Shown here: piece after piece, positions 1-8,715 of the stretch | How positions within the stretch are numbered: position 1 is the first letter of the stretch | Layout: the number at the start of each line of letters is the position of its first letter | Origin: Candidatus Rickettsiella viridis | GTDB taxonomy: Bacteria; Pseudomonadota; Gammaproteobacteria; Diplorickettsiales; Diplorickettsiaceae | Direction of reading: 5' to 3' | Length of the DNA stretch: 64,000 nt | NCBI RefSeq assembly: GCF_003966755.1 | Contig: NZ_AP018005.1 | Coordinates: 496,001 to 560,000 of the forward strand | Notes under the pieces: model-generated | Told to the model about the DNA's origin: nothing | Databases searched by the model: none | What the model saw: the letters and a program-made list of their open reading frames with translations, nothing else | Made by a program: the position numbers and the translations under genes

Positions 1-1245
1 ACCTTAAAGCTTAGCATCCATTATCAGGGCTGCGCAGCGGCTGGTTTTTGCTATCCGCCGGTTACTCGCCAATTGACTTTATCTTTGCAGAAGGGAGTAG
101 GTACGAGTCAATCGACAGCAAAAGGCGAGCAAGGCAAAGCAATGCGTTTATTGGCTAGCCATAATATTGGCTTAATTTTATTAGGTTTTTTTGGTTTTGG
201 TTTATTGTTATCACTAACCCCTTGTGTTCTTCCCCTGATCCCGGTGTTATCCGCCATTATTTTAGGCCAGAAGCAACAATTAACGACGCTAAAAGCTTTT
301 AGTTTATCGTTAACCTATGTGCTCGCAATGGCGTTAACGTATGCGCTGGCAGGTGTTTTTGCTGGGTTAGCCGGTAGTTATTTGCAATCGTTTTTACAAA
401 GTCCGTGGGTGATTATTTTTGTCAGTTTAGTGTTTGTATTCCTGGCTTTTTCTTTATTTGGTTTTTATGACTTACAGCTTCCGGCCAGTTGGCAGGAAAA
501 ACTAAATAATTTAACCAATCGTCAACAGGGAGGAAATTATTGGGGTGTTGCCTTGATGGGTTGTTTATCCACGTTGGTTATTTCGCCTTGTATCACAGCG
601 CCGTTGGTCGGTGTATTAACGTATATTGGGAATACCGGTAACGCGGTGTTAGGTGGTTTTGCGTTGTTTATTTTAGGTTTGGGTTCGGGTGTGCCCTTGT
701 TAATTATTGGTACCTCCGCAGGGAAATGGTTACCTAAATCGGGTCCTTGGATGAATGGGGTGAAAATAGTCTTGGGGATAATGATGTTAGTTATGGCTGG
801 CTGGTTATTATTACGCATTGTTCCGCAAAATTTACAGCCTTTTAATGGGTTTAAATCACAGCAAGCTGCGGTTAATGGTAATTTTCAGGCGATTAAAGGT
901 ATTCCGGATCTCAATCGAGCGCTGATTAAAGCGAAACAAGAAAATAAACCAGTATTATTAGATTTTTATGCGAACTGGTGTATATCGTGCAAAGAAATGG
1001 AGCATGCGGTATTTCCTGAATCGCAGGTGAAATCGTTGTTATCTCGTTTTATCGTATTACGTGCTGATGTCACGGCAAATGATGCTATTGATAAAGCATT
1101 AGAGAAAAAATTTAATGTGATTGCGCCACCGACGTTTTTATTTTTTACGCCGGATGGTAGAGAATTAAATGAGCAAAGGATAGTGGGCCAATTAGGTCAT
1201 CAAGCGTTTGCCAAGCATTTGCAGCAGGTTTTATCCTCTAAATAG
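1..1245 (+). CDS. dsbD: Thiol:disulfide interchange protein DsbD, C-terminal part (cut by window start)
   Basis: DsbD carries electrons from cytoplasmic thioredoxin across the inner membrane to periplasmic disulfide isomerases and cytochrome c maturation proteins. The reading frame is open from base 1, so the 5' end lies outside the window. The visible start shows the end of the periplasmic alpha domain (YQGCAAAGFCYPP, with its cysteine pair). It is followed by the multi-pass membrane domain, whose two conserved cysteines sit in SLTPCVLPLIP and ISPCITAPLVG. The C-terminal thioredoxin-like domain has the active site WCISC at about bases 976-990. About 414 residues are visible against roughly 570 for the whole family. 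A TTG at base 73 is internal, not a start. The gene is followed directly by a palindromic repeat, with no other gene on this strand. Confidence 0.93.
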   Translation, partial: TLKLSIHYQGCAAAGFCYPPVTRQLTLSLQKGVGTSQSTAKGEQGKAMRLLASHNIGLILLGFFGFGLLLSLTPCVLPLIPVLSAIILGQKQQLTTLKAFSLSLTYVLAMALTYALAGVFAGLAGSYLQSFLQSPWVIIFVSLVFVFLAFSLFGFYDLQLPASWQEKLNNLTNRQQGGNYWGVALMGCLSTLVISPCITAPLVGVLTYIGNTGNAVLGGFALFILGLGSGVPLLIIGTSAGKWLPKSGPWMNGVKIVLGIMMLVMAGWLLLRIVPQNLQPFNGFKSQQAAVNGNFQAIKGIPDLNRALIKAKQENKPVLLDFYANWCISCKEMEHAVFPESQVKSLLSRFIVLRADVTANDAIDKALEKKFNVIAPPTFLFFTPDGRELNEQRIVGQLGHQAFAKHLQQVLSSK

Positions 1246-1258
1246 AGGTAGCATTATC

Positions 1259-1333
1259 GTCATGGCGAGCGAATGAAATGAGTGTGGCCATCCAGGTTAA
1301 GATTGCCGCGCGCCTACGGCGCTCGCAATGACG
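1259..1333. repeat. Family A foldback repeat, copy 1
   Basis: A 75-bp imperfect palindrome between dsbD and the transporter remnant. One end reads CGTCATGGCGAGCGAATG and the other CTCGCAATGACG, so the outer 12 bp are near-inverted repeats. The inner parts (GTGGCCATCCAG and GATTGCCGCGCGC) are also complementary in other copies. The same arms recur at least eight more times in the window, always between genes. I see no coding content. Confidence 0.85.
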
Positions 1334-1367
1334 GAAATGATAGCTATTTAATGCAGTTCGCTTAGAT

Positions 1368-2288
1368 TCAAGGCGTTGGTTGAAGGCGTCTGTTTTTGGG
1401 TAGTTGTATTAAAATGACGCCTAATAAGATCGTAATAATGCCTAAACCTTCTGTCCATTGTGGGCGATTGTGGAAGAAAATAAAATCCCACAGTATCGCC
1501 ATAATAGGGACTATATACATGACTGCACTGGCTCGAACGGCATCCCATTCTCGAATCAGATGGTAGTAAATAATCCAGGCTAAGGCGGTAGAAAATAAAC
1601 CCATATAAATGCTGGCTACCCAGAGTAAAGGCGTATGCAGTAGCAAGATTTTGCTAGGTAAACTTTCAAAGCAAAGCGAAGCCAGTATTAAAAAAATTAA
1701 GCTGGCCCAATGTTGATGATAGATATTGGCATAAAAAGCTAATTTGATCTTGCCAGATAACATACGTTGATTGAGTAAATTTCCTATCGCATAGCTAATC
1801 GCCATCAACAGTACAGACATTGTGCCTAATAAATAGGTATGTGTATTGTTAAAGTGCAGCATAGGCTAAAAGATAATACAAATACCTAATAAACCAGTGG
1901 ATAAACCGATGCCTTTCAAGGGTGAAAAGTTTCTTGTTCTAGGCGAAGTGAGGCTAAATAATAATGTCCAGATAGGAACGGTTCCATTTAATATGCCGGC
2001 TAAACCGGATGAAATGTGTTGTTCGCCCCAGAATAGAAAGAAAAATGGAATCCCCTGTGAGAAAAGGCCCATAATCCAAATGCGCCAACGGATGGAAAAC
2101 GGCACGGCTACCTTTTTCCTCAAACAACATAACATAATGGTCAGGAAAAATAAGGCCAATCCAACGCGTAACGCGGCTCCAAAAAAGGGCGGAACGGTAT
2201 TGACCACTTCTTTAATAGCAACAAATGAACCACCCCAAAACGAGGCGAGTAAGAAAAACCAAAGATAATTAATGTGTTTATTTAACAT
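1368..2288 (-). pseudogene. EamA/DMT-family transporter broken by an in-frame stop
   Basis: Two adjoining open segments in the same frame together make one EamA (drug/metabolite transporter) protein of about 306 codons, the normal length. The upstream half (140 residues) begins MLNKHINYLWFFLLASFWGG, typical of EamA helix 1. It ends at a TAG whose complement is at 1866-1868. After one proline codon the frame continues from an ATG at 1860-1862 through the second EamA repeat (SYAIGNLLNQRML, WIIYYHLIREWDAVRASAVM). No frame change is needed, so a single nonsense substitution explains the break. Either half alone would have about five helices and is unlikely to transport. The substrate is unknown. 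The stop of the whole gene is at 1368. parC lies just upstream on the same strand with a 4-bp gap, suggesting former co-transcription. Confidence 0.8.
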
Positions 2289-2292
2289 AAAA

Positions 2293-4551
2293 TCAACGGG
2301 TAGGAACGGCTAGCTGATCAAGCTTTTGTAACCCACGTGGTAGTTTGTGACCGCGTTGTCCACGTTTTCCTCGGTAATGGGCTAAGTCCGACGCTTTTAA
2401 GGTAACTTGTCGTTTTCCTGCAATGATATCCAGCGAACTATTTTTGCTAGGTAATACAGCGATATCGATGACAAACTCTTCACGCTGTTCTAATTTTTCC
2501 GTGGGTATTTGTATTATTTTATTTCCTTTACCTCGAGGCAAAATCGGTAACTCCTTGGCAGCAATTATTAATAAATAACCGCTGTTTGTTACAATGGCAA
2601 GATAATTATCTTCAAGATTATCTATCCATCGTGGTTGTAGTACCTGACTTTGTGTCGCTAATTTTAATAAATTTTTGCCATTACGATTTTTAGAATAAAG
2701 CTCACTGATTTGGGTGATAAATCCGTAACCGGCATCGGATGCGACTAAAATAGATTGTTCAGGGTTGCCGGTGATCATGGCTTGGAAGTTAGCACCAGGA
2801 GCAGGGTTAAAGCGACTGGTTAGCGGTTCACCACTACTACGTGCAGAGGGAAGGGTATGAATAGGGGTTGAATAGCTGCGTCCCGTTGAATCGATAAAGA
2901 CAACCAGTTGATTGTTACGGCCTGGAATAGCCATTTTAAATGAGTCGCCGGCTTTGAAGTTTAGGCCGTTGACATCAAAGTCGTGACCTTTGGCGGCACG
3001 TATCCAGCCGCGTGTAGAAAGAATAACAGTGACGGGGTCGGAAGGGATAATTTCTGTTTTTTGAATCGCTTGCGCGGCGTTGCGTTGCACAAGCTTTGAG
3101 CGGCGTTCATCGCCATACAGTTTTGCATCTTTTTGTAATTCATCACGAATAAGACGTTTTAATTTTGCGTTAGAAGCAAGGATTTTTTCTAATTCATCAC
3201 GTTCAGCAGTCAGGTTTTTTTGTTCGGTGCGTAGCTTAATTTCTTCAAGCTTAGCCAATTGACGTAAACGTATTTCTAAAATGGCATCGGCTTGTACATC
3301 ACTTAATTTAAAGCGTTTAATTAATTGTGCTTTGGGATCATCATGTTGTCGAATAATTTTAATGACTTCATCGATGTGAAGGTAAACGATCAGAAAACCT
3401 TCCAATAAATGCAGTCGATTTAAAATTTTCTCTAAACGAAATTCTAAACGTTTACGAACCGTTTGTTGTCTATACTCTAGCCATTCTTTTAAAATAGTTA
3501 ACAGATTTTTGACGTGTGGACGCCCATCAAGGCCGATCATGTTGAGATTAATGCGGTAGCTACGTTCTAAATCGGTACTTACAAATAAATGGCCCATTAA
3601 GGCTTCGGTGTCTACACGATTTGAGCGTGGCGTAATCACCAGGCGGGTGGGGTTTTCATGATCCGATTCATCACGTAAATCTTCAATGAGCGAAAGCTTT
3701 TTTTCACGTATTTGTTCGGCAATTTGTTCAATAATTTTTGCACCGGATACTTGATAAGGTAAAGCGGTAATAATGAGTTGACCGTTTTCTTCTTTATAAA
3801 CAGCACGTGCACGTACCGCGCCTTGACCTTGTTGGTAAATTTTACGAATTTCATCGGCGGGGGTGATAATTTCAGCCGCGCTTGGAAAATCAGGTCCTTG
3901 AATATGATCAAACAGATCGTTAAGTGTTGTTTTGGGATCATCGAGTAAACGAATACAGGCGCTGACGATTTCTCTAAGATTATGCGGAGGAATATCGGTT
4001 GCCATACCTACCGCAATACCCGCTGCACCATTTAAAAGAATATTGGGCAAGCGGGCTGGTAAAAGATGCGGTTCTTCTAAGGTAGCATCAAAATTAGGAA
4101 CCCAATCGACAGTACCATCCGCGAGTTCTGAGAGTAAGGCTTGTGCATATTGGGTGAGGCGTGATTCGGTATAACGCATTGCGGCGAAGGATTTAGGATC
4201 ATCTTGTGAGCCCCAATTTCCTTGACCATCGACGAGTGGGTAACGATAGGAAAAAGGTTGTGCCATTAATACCATAGCTTCGTAACAGGCGACATCACCA
4301 TGTGGGTGAAATTTACCCAGTACATCACCCACTGTGCGCGCTGATTTTTTATATTTTGCTACAGCGGTTAACCCTAATTCTGACATGGCGTAAACAATAC
4401 GACGTTGTACCGGTTTTAAACCATCACCGATATGCGGTAATGCCCGATCAAGAATGACGTACATGGAATAATCAAGATACGCTTTTTCAGTAAAAACACG
4501 TAACGGTTGATGCTCAGTAGTAGATAATTCAGTGGTTTTTGTCTTGGCCAT
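2293..4551 (-). CDS. parC: DNA topoisomerase IV subunit A
   Basis: ParC is the DNA breakage-rejoining subunit of topoisomerase IV, which pairs with ParE to decatenate daughter chromosomes. The 752-residue product matches family length. The N-terminal winged-helix/tower region has [19 protein letters not shown], and the catalytic tyrosine is Y127 in AAMRYTE. The C-terminal part carries GyrA-like beta-pinwheel repeats. The residue equivalent to E. coli Ser80, in the HGDSACYE motif where quinolones anchor, is Val87 here (HGDVACYE). The neighbouring acidic residue, equivalent to Glu84, is kept. The ATG start is preceded by an intergenic stretch holding a family A repeat. parE and gyrA are not in the window. 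Confidence 0.97.
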   Translation of the reverse strand: MAKTKTTELSTTEHQPLRVFTEKAYLDYSMYVILDRALPHIGDGLKPVQRRIVYAMSELGLTAVAKYKKSARTVGDVLGKFHPHGDVACYEAMVLMAQPFSYRYPLVDGQGNWGSQDDPKSFAAMRYTESRLTQYAQALLSELADGTVDWVPNFDATLEEPHLLPARLPNILLNGAAGIAVGMATDIPPHNLREIVSACIRLLDDPKTTLNDLFDHIQGPDFPSAAEIITPADEIRKIYQQGQGAVRARAVYKEENGQLIITALPYQVSGAKIIEQIAEQIREKKLSLIEDLRDESDHENPTRLVITPRSNRVDTEALMGHLFVSTDLERSYRINLNMIGLDGRPHVKNLLTILKEWLEYRQQTVRKRLEFRLEKILNRLHLLEGFLIVYLHIDEVIKIIRQHDDPKAQLIKRFKLSDVQADAILEIRLRQLAKLEEIKLRTEQKNLTAERDELEKILASNAKLKRLIRDELQKDAKLYGDERRSKLVQRNAAQAIQKTEIIPSDPVTVILSTRGWIRAAKGHDFDVNGLNFKAGDSFKMAIPGRNNQLVVFIDSTGRSYSTPIHTLPSARSSGEPLTSRFNPAPGANFQAMITGNPEQSILVASDAGYGFITQISELYSKNRNGKNLLKLATQSQVLQPRWIDNLEDNYLAIVTNSGYLLIIAAKELPILPRGKGNKIIQIPTEKLEQREEFVIDIAVLPSKNSSLDIIAGKRQVTLKASDLAHYRGKRGQRGHKLPRGLQKLDQLAVPTR

Positions 4552-4662
4552 GGCTAAGCCCCTTTAGCAAGGATAGATCCCATCCAACTTGTAAGTGTGT
4601 GCAGTATAAGATGCTTAATAGATTTTACAACACTTGGCTTTTTGAAGTTATTGAAAAAAGCT

Positions 4663-4752
4663 CGTCATTGCGAGCGCATAGTGCGTGGCAATCCAGTAAT
4701 ATAGTTTAAATTTTTTCCTGGATGGCTGCGGCCTTTCGGCCTCGCCATGACG
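4663..4752. repeat. Family A foldback repeat, copy 2
   Basis: A 90-bp element upstream of parC. Left arm starts CGTCATTGCGAGCGC and ends GTGGCAATCCAG. Right arm starts CTGGATGGCTGCGG and ends CTCGCCATGACG. The arms are imperfect inverted repeats around an AT-rich loop of about 25 bp, so the transcript of either strand would fold into a long hairpin. Non-coding. Confidence 0.85.
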
Positions 4753-4762
4753 TTGTCTTCTA

Positions 4763-5356
4763 TTAATTAAATTCATACCCCAAACTAAATAAATGTTTTA
4801 CGTCGATGCCTTGATTGGGCGGTAGTAGATGCGCATTAGAGTAGTGTACGTAGTGGTAGCTCAATGACCAGGCATGGGTTGCTTTCCAGCGCAACCCTAT
4901 GCCGAGTAAATCCTGGAAGGCGAATTGACCGCCTAAATCTCGATGTCCAAAGTGATTATTGGATAGTAGGCTAGCGCCTATCCCCAGCTCTAAATAGGGT
5001 TGGGCGTATAGAAAGTAAAATTTTTGCGTTTGTAATCGGATGACAGGTGAGATAGCCGCAATAGAAATATGCTGTGGCTGGTTCGCTAGCGGCGGGTTGT
5101 TTGTCCAACGAGCAAGGCTCAAATCCCAGTAGCCTGTTAAATTGAGGGCTGATTTAGGAAACCCTACAAAGGGCCAAAAATCTTGTAGCGCTATTCTATA
5201 GCCTTCTAAATGGTCAGGTTTTCCTGTCCCATAAGAAAGGCTTAATCCAGGCTGGAAGGCAAAAGCTTTCTTAGGCCAAAAGCAAACAAAAATAAGGGCG
5301 ATAATTAGGCTGGAAAGACGGAGTTCTTTATTTGTGTACAAGCTTGTTTTTAGCAA
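4763..5356 (-). CDS. pagL: Lipid A 3-O-deacylase, PagL family (outer membrane)
   Basis: PagL enzymes sit in the outer membrane and remove the 3-O-linked acyl chain of lipid A, which lowers its endotoxic signal. A signal peptide is visible (SSLIIALIFVCFWPKKAFA, cleavage after AFA). It is followed by alternating beta-strand sequence ending in GYEFN, a typical barrel C-terminus with final aromatic-rich strand. The catalytic His-Ser pair is in HYSNA, close to the C-terminus. Twelve residues after the serine, where Pseudomonas PagL has its catalytic Glu, there is Asp (PPNQGID). I chose the TTG start at 5356 because AGGATAGG lies 6 bases upstream. A TTG at 5380 in the same frame would add 8 residues. 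The gene stands alone on this strand. Its job fits the LPS genes further along the window. Confidence 0.82.
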   Translation of the reverse strand: MLKTSLYTNKELRLSSLIIALIFVCFWPKKAFAFQPGLSLSYGTGKPDHLEGYRIALQDFWPFVGFPKSALNLTGYWDLSLARWTNNPPLANQPQHISIAAISPVIRLQTQKFYFLYAQPYLELGIGASLLSNNHFGHRDLGGQFAFQDLLGIGLRWKATHAWSLSYHYVHYSNAHLLPPNQGIDVKHLFSLGYEFN

Positions 5357-5537
5357 AATAGACCTATCCTTTTGTCTCAATGAGTTTCATCTCACAGGCG
5401 CTGCCAAGGGCTACCGTTCCATGGTCTTTTTGTCCAAAAAAGGCTTACTTTTTAGTGCTTTAACCACTTTTATATCTGAATTTATCTCCGATGAAAAGTC
5501 TTTTTTCGTAAGCAAAATTTTGTTTTGCAGTTCCTTC

Positions 5538-5546
5538 TGTTATAAT
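5538..5546 (+). promoter_or_regulatory. Extended -10 promoter for rpmE
   Basis: TGTTATAAT is a perfect extended -10 element (TGnTATAAT), 37 bp before the rpmE start codon. No good -35 hexamer is seen at the usual spacing, which is normal for extended -10 promoters. The downstream leader contains AAGGGA as a possible ribosome site. Confidence 0.6.
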
Positions 5547-5583
5547 GCCGCCCTAATTTGTTTTCAAGGGATATAAAAATTAT

Positions 5584-5838
5584 ATGCAGCAAGATATCCA
5601 TCCAGGTTATGAAGTGGTTACGGTGACGTGTAGCTGTGGCAATAGCTTTAAAACTCGCTCTACCTTAGGCGATGCAAATCTTTCTATAGAAGTTTGTGCG
5701 AAATGCCATCCTTTTTATACGGGTAAGCAAAAGATTGTTGACTCCAGTGGGCGTATTGATAAATATAAACAGAAGTACGGAAATCGTTCCTCTAAAGCGC
5801 CTTCTGCTAAGTCCAGCGATACTGCAGAAGTTGCTTAA
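5584..5838 (+). CDS. rpmE: 50S ribosomal protein L31, zinc-binding type
   Basis: L31 binds the large subunit and helps bridge it to the small subunit. The 84-residue protein begins [20 protein letters not shown] and continues with [13 protein letters not shown]. The four cysteines (CSC and CAKC) are those of the zinc-binding C+ form, so no zinc-independent paralogue signature applies. The tail after residue 65 is Ser/Ala/Lys-rich and longer than in E. coli. It is a single-gene unit with its own extended -10 promoter. Confidence 0.96.
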   Translation: MQQDIHPGYEVVTVTCSCGNSFKTRSTLGDANLSIEVCAKCHPFYTGKQKIVDSSGRIDKYKQKYGNRSSKAPSAKSSDTAEVA

Positions 5839-5953
5839 TCTCTTATCATTTCATTGAATCGGCTTGCTTCTGAATTAGGTACTTACATTAAGTGCTTAAT
5901 TTAGGGACAAAGCTAGCCTAATTTACTAATTATTATAACGGTGGGGTAGATTT

Positions 5954-7243
5954 ATGCCGAAAAAGCCTATTAGCTTGTTTCCCTGGTTAGTATGTGGTTT
6001 AGGAGCCCTTTTCTACTGTTATGAATATTTTTTGCGAATCTTACCGAGTGTTATGACGGAAGATTTGCTAAAAATGTTTAGTATCGGTGGGGTTGCCTTT
6101 GGTAACTTAGTGGCCTTCTACTATTACGCTTATACGCCAATGCAATTGCCGGTTGGTATTATGATGGACCGATTCGGTCCGCGTAAATTATTGGTATTTG
6201 CATCCTTAGTCTGTGCCTTAGGCACTTATTTATTTGCTCACCATTTTTTGCCTACGGCACAAGTCGGTCGTTTTTTAGTCGGATTTGGTTCGGCGTTTGC
6301 CTTTGTAGGTGTTCTAAAACTCGCTTCCCTTTGGTTTCCCCCTTCGCGTTTTGCTTTTATTGCCGGTATGGCTACCTCGCTCGGTATGGTTGGGGCTATG
6401 ATTGGTGATATTACCTTATCAAAGCTGGTCGTTTCTATAGGCTCTAATACCACACTCTATCTTGCTGCTGTTGTCGGTGTGGGTTTAACCATCGTTATGT
6501 GGCTGGTGATTCCAGAAACGAAAGCGGTTAAAACAGCGGCGGCGTCTGCATCATCTAAATTAAGCTACCGGGAATTTTTTCAGGCGGTTTTTAAGCTATG
6601 TAAAAATCCTCAAATGTGGTTGATTGGTATCATAGGAAGCCTTTTATATTTATCACTTTCTGGTTTTGCAGAGGTTTGGGGTATTCCTTATTTAATACGT
6701 GTGTATGGTTTATCAAATGTTTCGGCAGCAACGGCTATTTCCTTTGTATTTCTAGGCTGGGCGATTGGAAGTCCGCTGGTGGGTTGGATTTCAGATAAAA
6801 TGGGTAATCGACGTTACCCGATTATTCTAGGTGCTTTATTAGGTGCGGTATTATTTTCATTGATTATTTATTTCCCTAGTATGTCAACCCATTCCCCTAG
6901 TATGTCAACCCATTCCCTGAAAGTGTTACTTTTTACGTTTGGTGTTTGTAGTTCGACACAGATTATCGTTTTTCCTATTGCAAGAGAACTTAACGTAGCC
7001 GCTTTAGCAGGAACGGCGATTGCTGTGATTAACTCTTTAGTCATGTTAGGCGGCGCATTATCACAACCGTTGATAGGAAAAGCGTTGGATGTTTTAACCG
7101 GCGTGCATGTCAAAGGCAATTTAATGGCATTTTCAACAACAAGCTTTCAACATGCGCTGAGTATTATTCCTATTGCATTTCTTGCTGCAGCAGCACTGAC
7201 ATTTCTTGTCAAAGAAACGCGCGGTACGATCGTTAAACAATAA
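5954..7243 (+). CDS. Major facilitator superfamily transporter
   Basis: A 429-residue inner-membrane protein with about 12 hydrophobic helices. The MFS signature between helices 2 and 3 is visible as GIMMDRFGPRK, and the equivalent in the second half as GWISDKMGNRR. The first helix region (FPWLVCGLGALFYCYEYFLR) resembles transporters found in Legionella and Coxiella, but I cannot name a substrate. A strong GGTGGGG lies upstream of the ATG at 5954. A 21-bp tandem duplication adds a second PSMSTHS in a loop at about residues 307-320. The gene is isolated and followed by a family A repeat. Confidence 0.85.
   Translation: MPKKPISLFPWLVCGLGALFYCYEYFLRILPSVMTEDLLKMFSIGGVAFGNLVAFYYYAYTPMQLPVGIMMDRFGPRKLLVFASLVCALGTYLFAHHFLPTAQVGRFLVGFGSAFAFVGVLKLASLWFPPSRFAFIAGMATSLGMVGAMIGDITLSKLVVSIGSNTTLYLAAVVGVGLTIVMWLVIPETKAVKTAAASASSKLSYREFFQAVFKLCKNPQMWLIGIIGSLLYLSLSGFAEVWGIPYLIRVYGLSNVSAATAISFVFLGWAIGSPLVGWISDKMGNRRYPIILGALLGAVLFSLIIYFPSMSTHSPSMSTHSLKVLLFTFGVCSSTQIIVFPIARELNVAALAGTAIAVINSLVMLGGALSQPLIGKALDVLTGVHVKGNLMAFSTTSFQHALSIIPIAFLAAAALTFLVKETRGTIVKQ
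6874..6915 (+). repeat. 21-bp tandem duplication inside the MFS gene
   Basis: Two consecutive copies of a 21-bp unit (CCCTAGTATGTCAACCCATTC) encode PSMSTHS twice. The frame is preserved. It falls in a hydrophilic loop between two membrane helices, where length changes are likely tolerated. Confidence 0.9.
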
Positions 7244-7260
7244 AAGATATTACAAAAACT

Positions 7261-7322
7261 CGTCATTGCGATTGCCACGCGCATAGCTGTCATTGCGAGC
7301 GAAGCGCGGCAATCGCAATGAC
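7261..7322. repeat. Family A repeat, copy 3 (rearranged)
   Basis: About 62 bp between the convergent MFS and aminotransferase genes. It contains CGTCATTGCGATTGCCACGCGC, a second internal TGTCATTGCGAGCG, and an ending of GCGGCAATCGCAATGAC. It looks like two left arms joined, one inside the other, rather than a full two-arm element. Confidence 0.75.
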
Positions 7323-7333
7323 ACAAGTAGGTT

Positions 7334-8527
7334 TTATTTGAAGTCTTTCAATGCTTCTCTTAATTTAGCTAATGCATTTTTTAGATTAATATCATCGGTA
7401 GCAAAAGAAAGCCGTAAATGTCCTGGCGCGCCAAAAGCTGAGCCCGGGACAGTAGCGATATCCGCTTTGTTAAGCAAATAATCCGCGAGTTTATAGTCAG
7501 AACTAAATGCTTTTCCTTCACCGATAAAGTGACGGAAGGAAGGGAAGCAATAAAACGCACCCATCGCCGCTAAGCAGTTTACGCCAGGAATAGCATTAAG
7601 CCCTTCAGAAAAAAACTGATGTCTTTGCTGATAAATCCTGTTCATTTCGCGTACGCAATCTTGATTGCTTGTTAATGCAGCTTTTGCAGCTACTTGAGCA
7701 ATGGAGTTAGGATTGGAAGTGCTTTGAGATTGTATATTGGTCATGGCCTGGATGATTTCTTTAGCGGCAGCGGCATAACCGATGCGCCAACCCGTCATTG
7801 CATAAGCTTTTGAACAACCATTTAATACAATGGTTCGCTCATAGAGTTCAGGACATACATTGACTATATTCTCAAATGCTTGCTTTCCCCAATAGATATG
7901 TTCATAGATATCATCCGTTAGAATAAAAACCTGTGGGTTTTTTAATAAGACGGCTGCTAGTTCGCTAAGTTCCTCACGCGTATAGACCATACCGCTTGGA
8001 TTTGAGGGGCTGTTGATAATCAATAGACGCGTTTGCGGCGTGATGGCTTTTGTAAGTTGCTCCGCGTTAATTTTTAAATGCTGTTCTATAGTGGTGGATA
8101 TAAAAACAGGTTTTGCTTCGGCCATCAGTGCCATATCAGGATAAGAAACCCAATAAGGCGCGGGAATAATAACCTCATCACCTGGATTTAATAGGGCTTG
8201 CATGAGGTTGTAAATACACTGTTTAGCGCCGCTAGAAACAATAATTTGATTCGCGACATAGCTTAATTGATTTTCATGCTTAAATTTATCAATAATCGCT
8301 TGTTTTAGGCTGGCGATGCCATCGACGGCAGTGTACTTAGTACAACCTTGATCAAGCGCCTGATGCGCGGCTTGTTTAATCAATTCAGGTGTATCGAAGT
8401 CAGGTTCACCCACTGTGAGGTTGATAATAGGTCTTCCCGAGGCCTTTAGACGATTAGCTGCTGCTGAAAGACTTAAAGTAGGCGAGGGTTTTATCTGCGC
8501 AACACGGCGCGAAAGCATTATTTTCAT
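7334..8527 (-). CDS. aspC: Aspartate aminotransferase (class I/II, PLP-dependent)
   Basis: This enzyme exchanges the amino group between aspartate and 2-oxoglutarate. The 397-residue protein begins like the AspB/AatA group (SRRVAQIKPSPTLSLSAAANRLK). It has the substrate loop NLTVGEPDFDTP, the PLP aspartate and tyrosine in TDDIYEHIYW, and the PLP lysine in NGCSKAYAMTGWRIGY. The C-terminal arginine for the substrate carboxylate is in GHLRLSFA. The start at 8527 (MKIMLSRR) is used, but an ATG at 8518 is nearly as good. The symbol is given by function: this is the Iγ-type enzyme common outside enterics, and related prephenate activity cannot be excluded. It is a stand-alone gene convergent with the MFS gene. 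Confidence 0.88.
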   Translation of the reverse strand: MKIMLSRRVAQIKPSPTLSLSAAANRLKASGRPIINLTVGEPDFDTPELIKQAAHQALDQGCTKYTAVDGIASLKQAIIDKFKHENQLSYVANQIIVSSGAKQCIYNLMQALLNPGDEVIIPAPYWVSYPDMALMAEAKPVFISTTIEQHLKINAEQLTKAITPQTRLLIINSPSNPSGMVYTREELSELAAVLLKNPQVFILTDDIYEHIYWGKQAFENIVNVCPELYERTIVLNGCSKAYAMTGWRIGYAAAAKEIIQAMTNIQSQSTSNPNSIAQVAAKAALTSNQDCVREMNRIYQQRHQFFSEGLNAIPGVNCLAAMGAFYCFPSFRHFIGEGKAFSSDYKLADYLLNKADIATVPGSAFGAPGHLRLSFATDDINLKNALAKLREALKDFK

Positions 8528-8715
8528 AGAATGAGCTAGCTGAGTTTAAAATAAAGAGTTAATTATTCATTTAATGGCGCTATTATCGGCGAGAGATTAA
8601 TAATAAAGCAAGTTTGGCTTTTTCAGGCTAGATAGGTTATATACCCATTCGACCTTAGATAGCCTAGATTTAGTGCGCTATGATTCAGTTTCTCGTTTGA
8701 TTAAGAGCAAGTCCT

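Noticed and set aside
5334-5576. 80-codon frame antisense to pagL and across the rpmE promoter
   Set aside because: Overlaps the pagL signal-peptide region and the rpmE -10; no motif.
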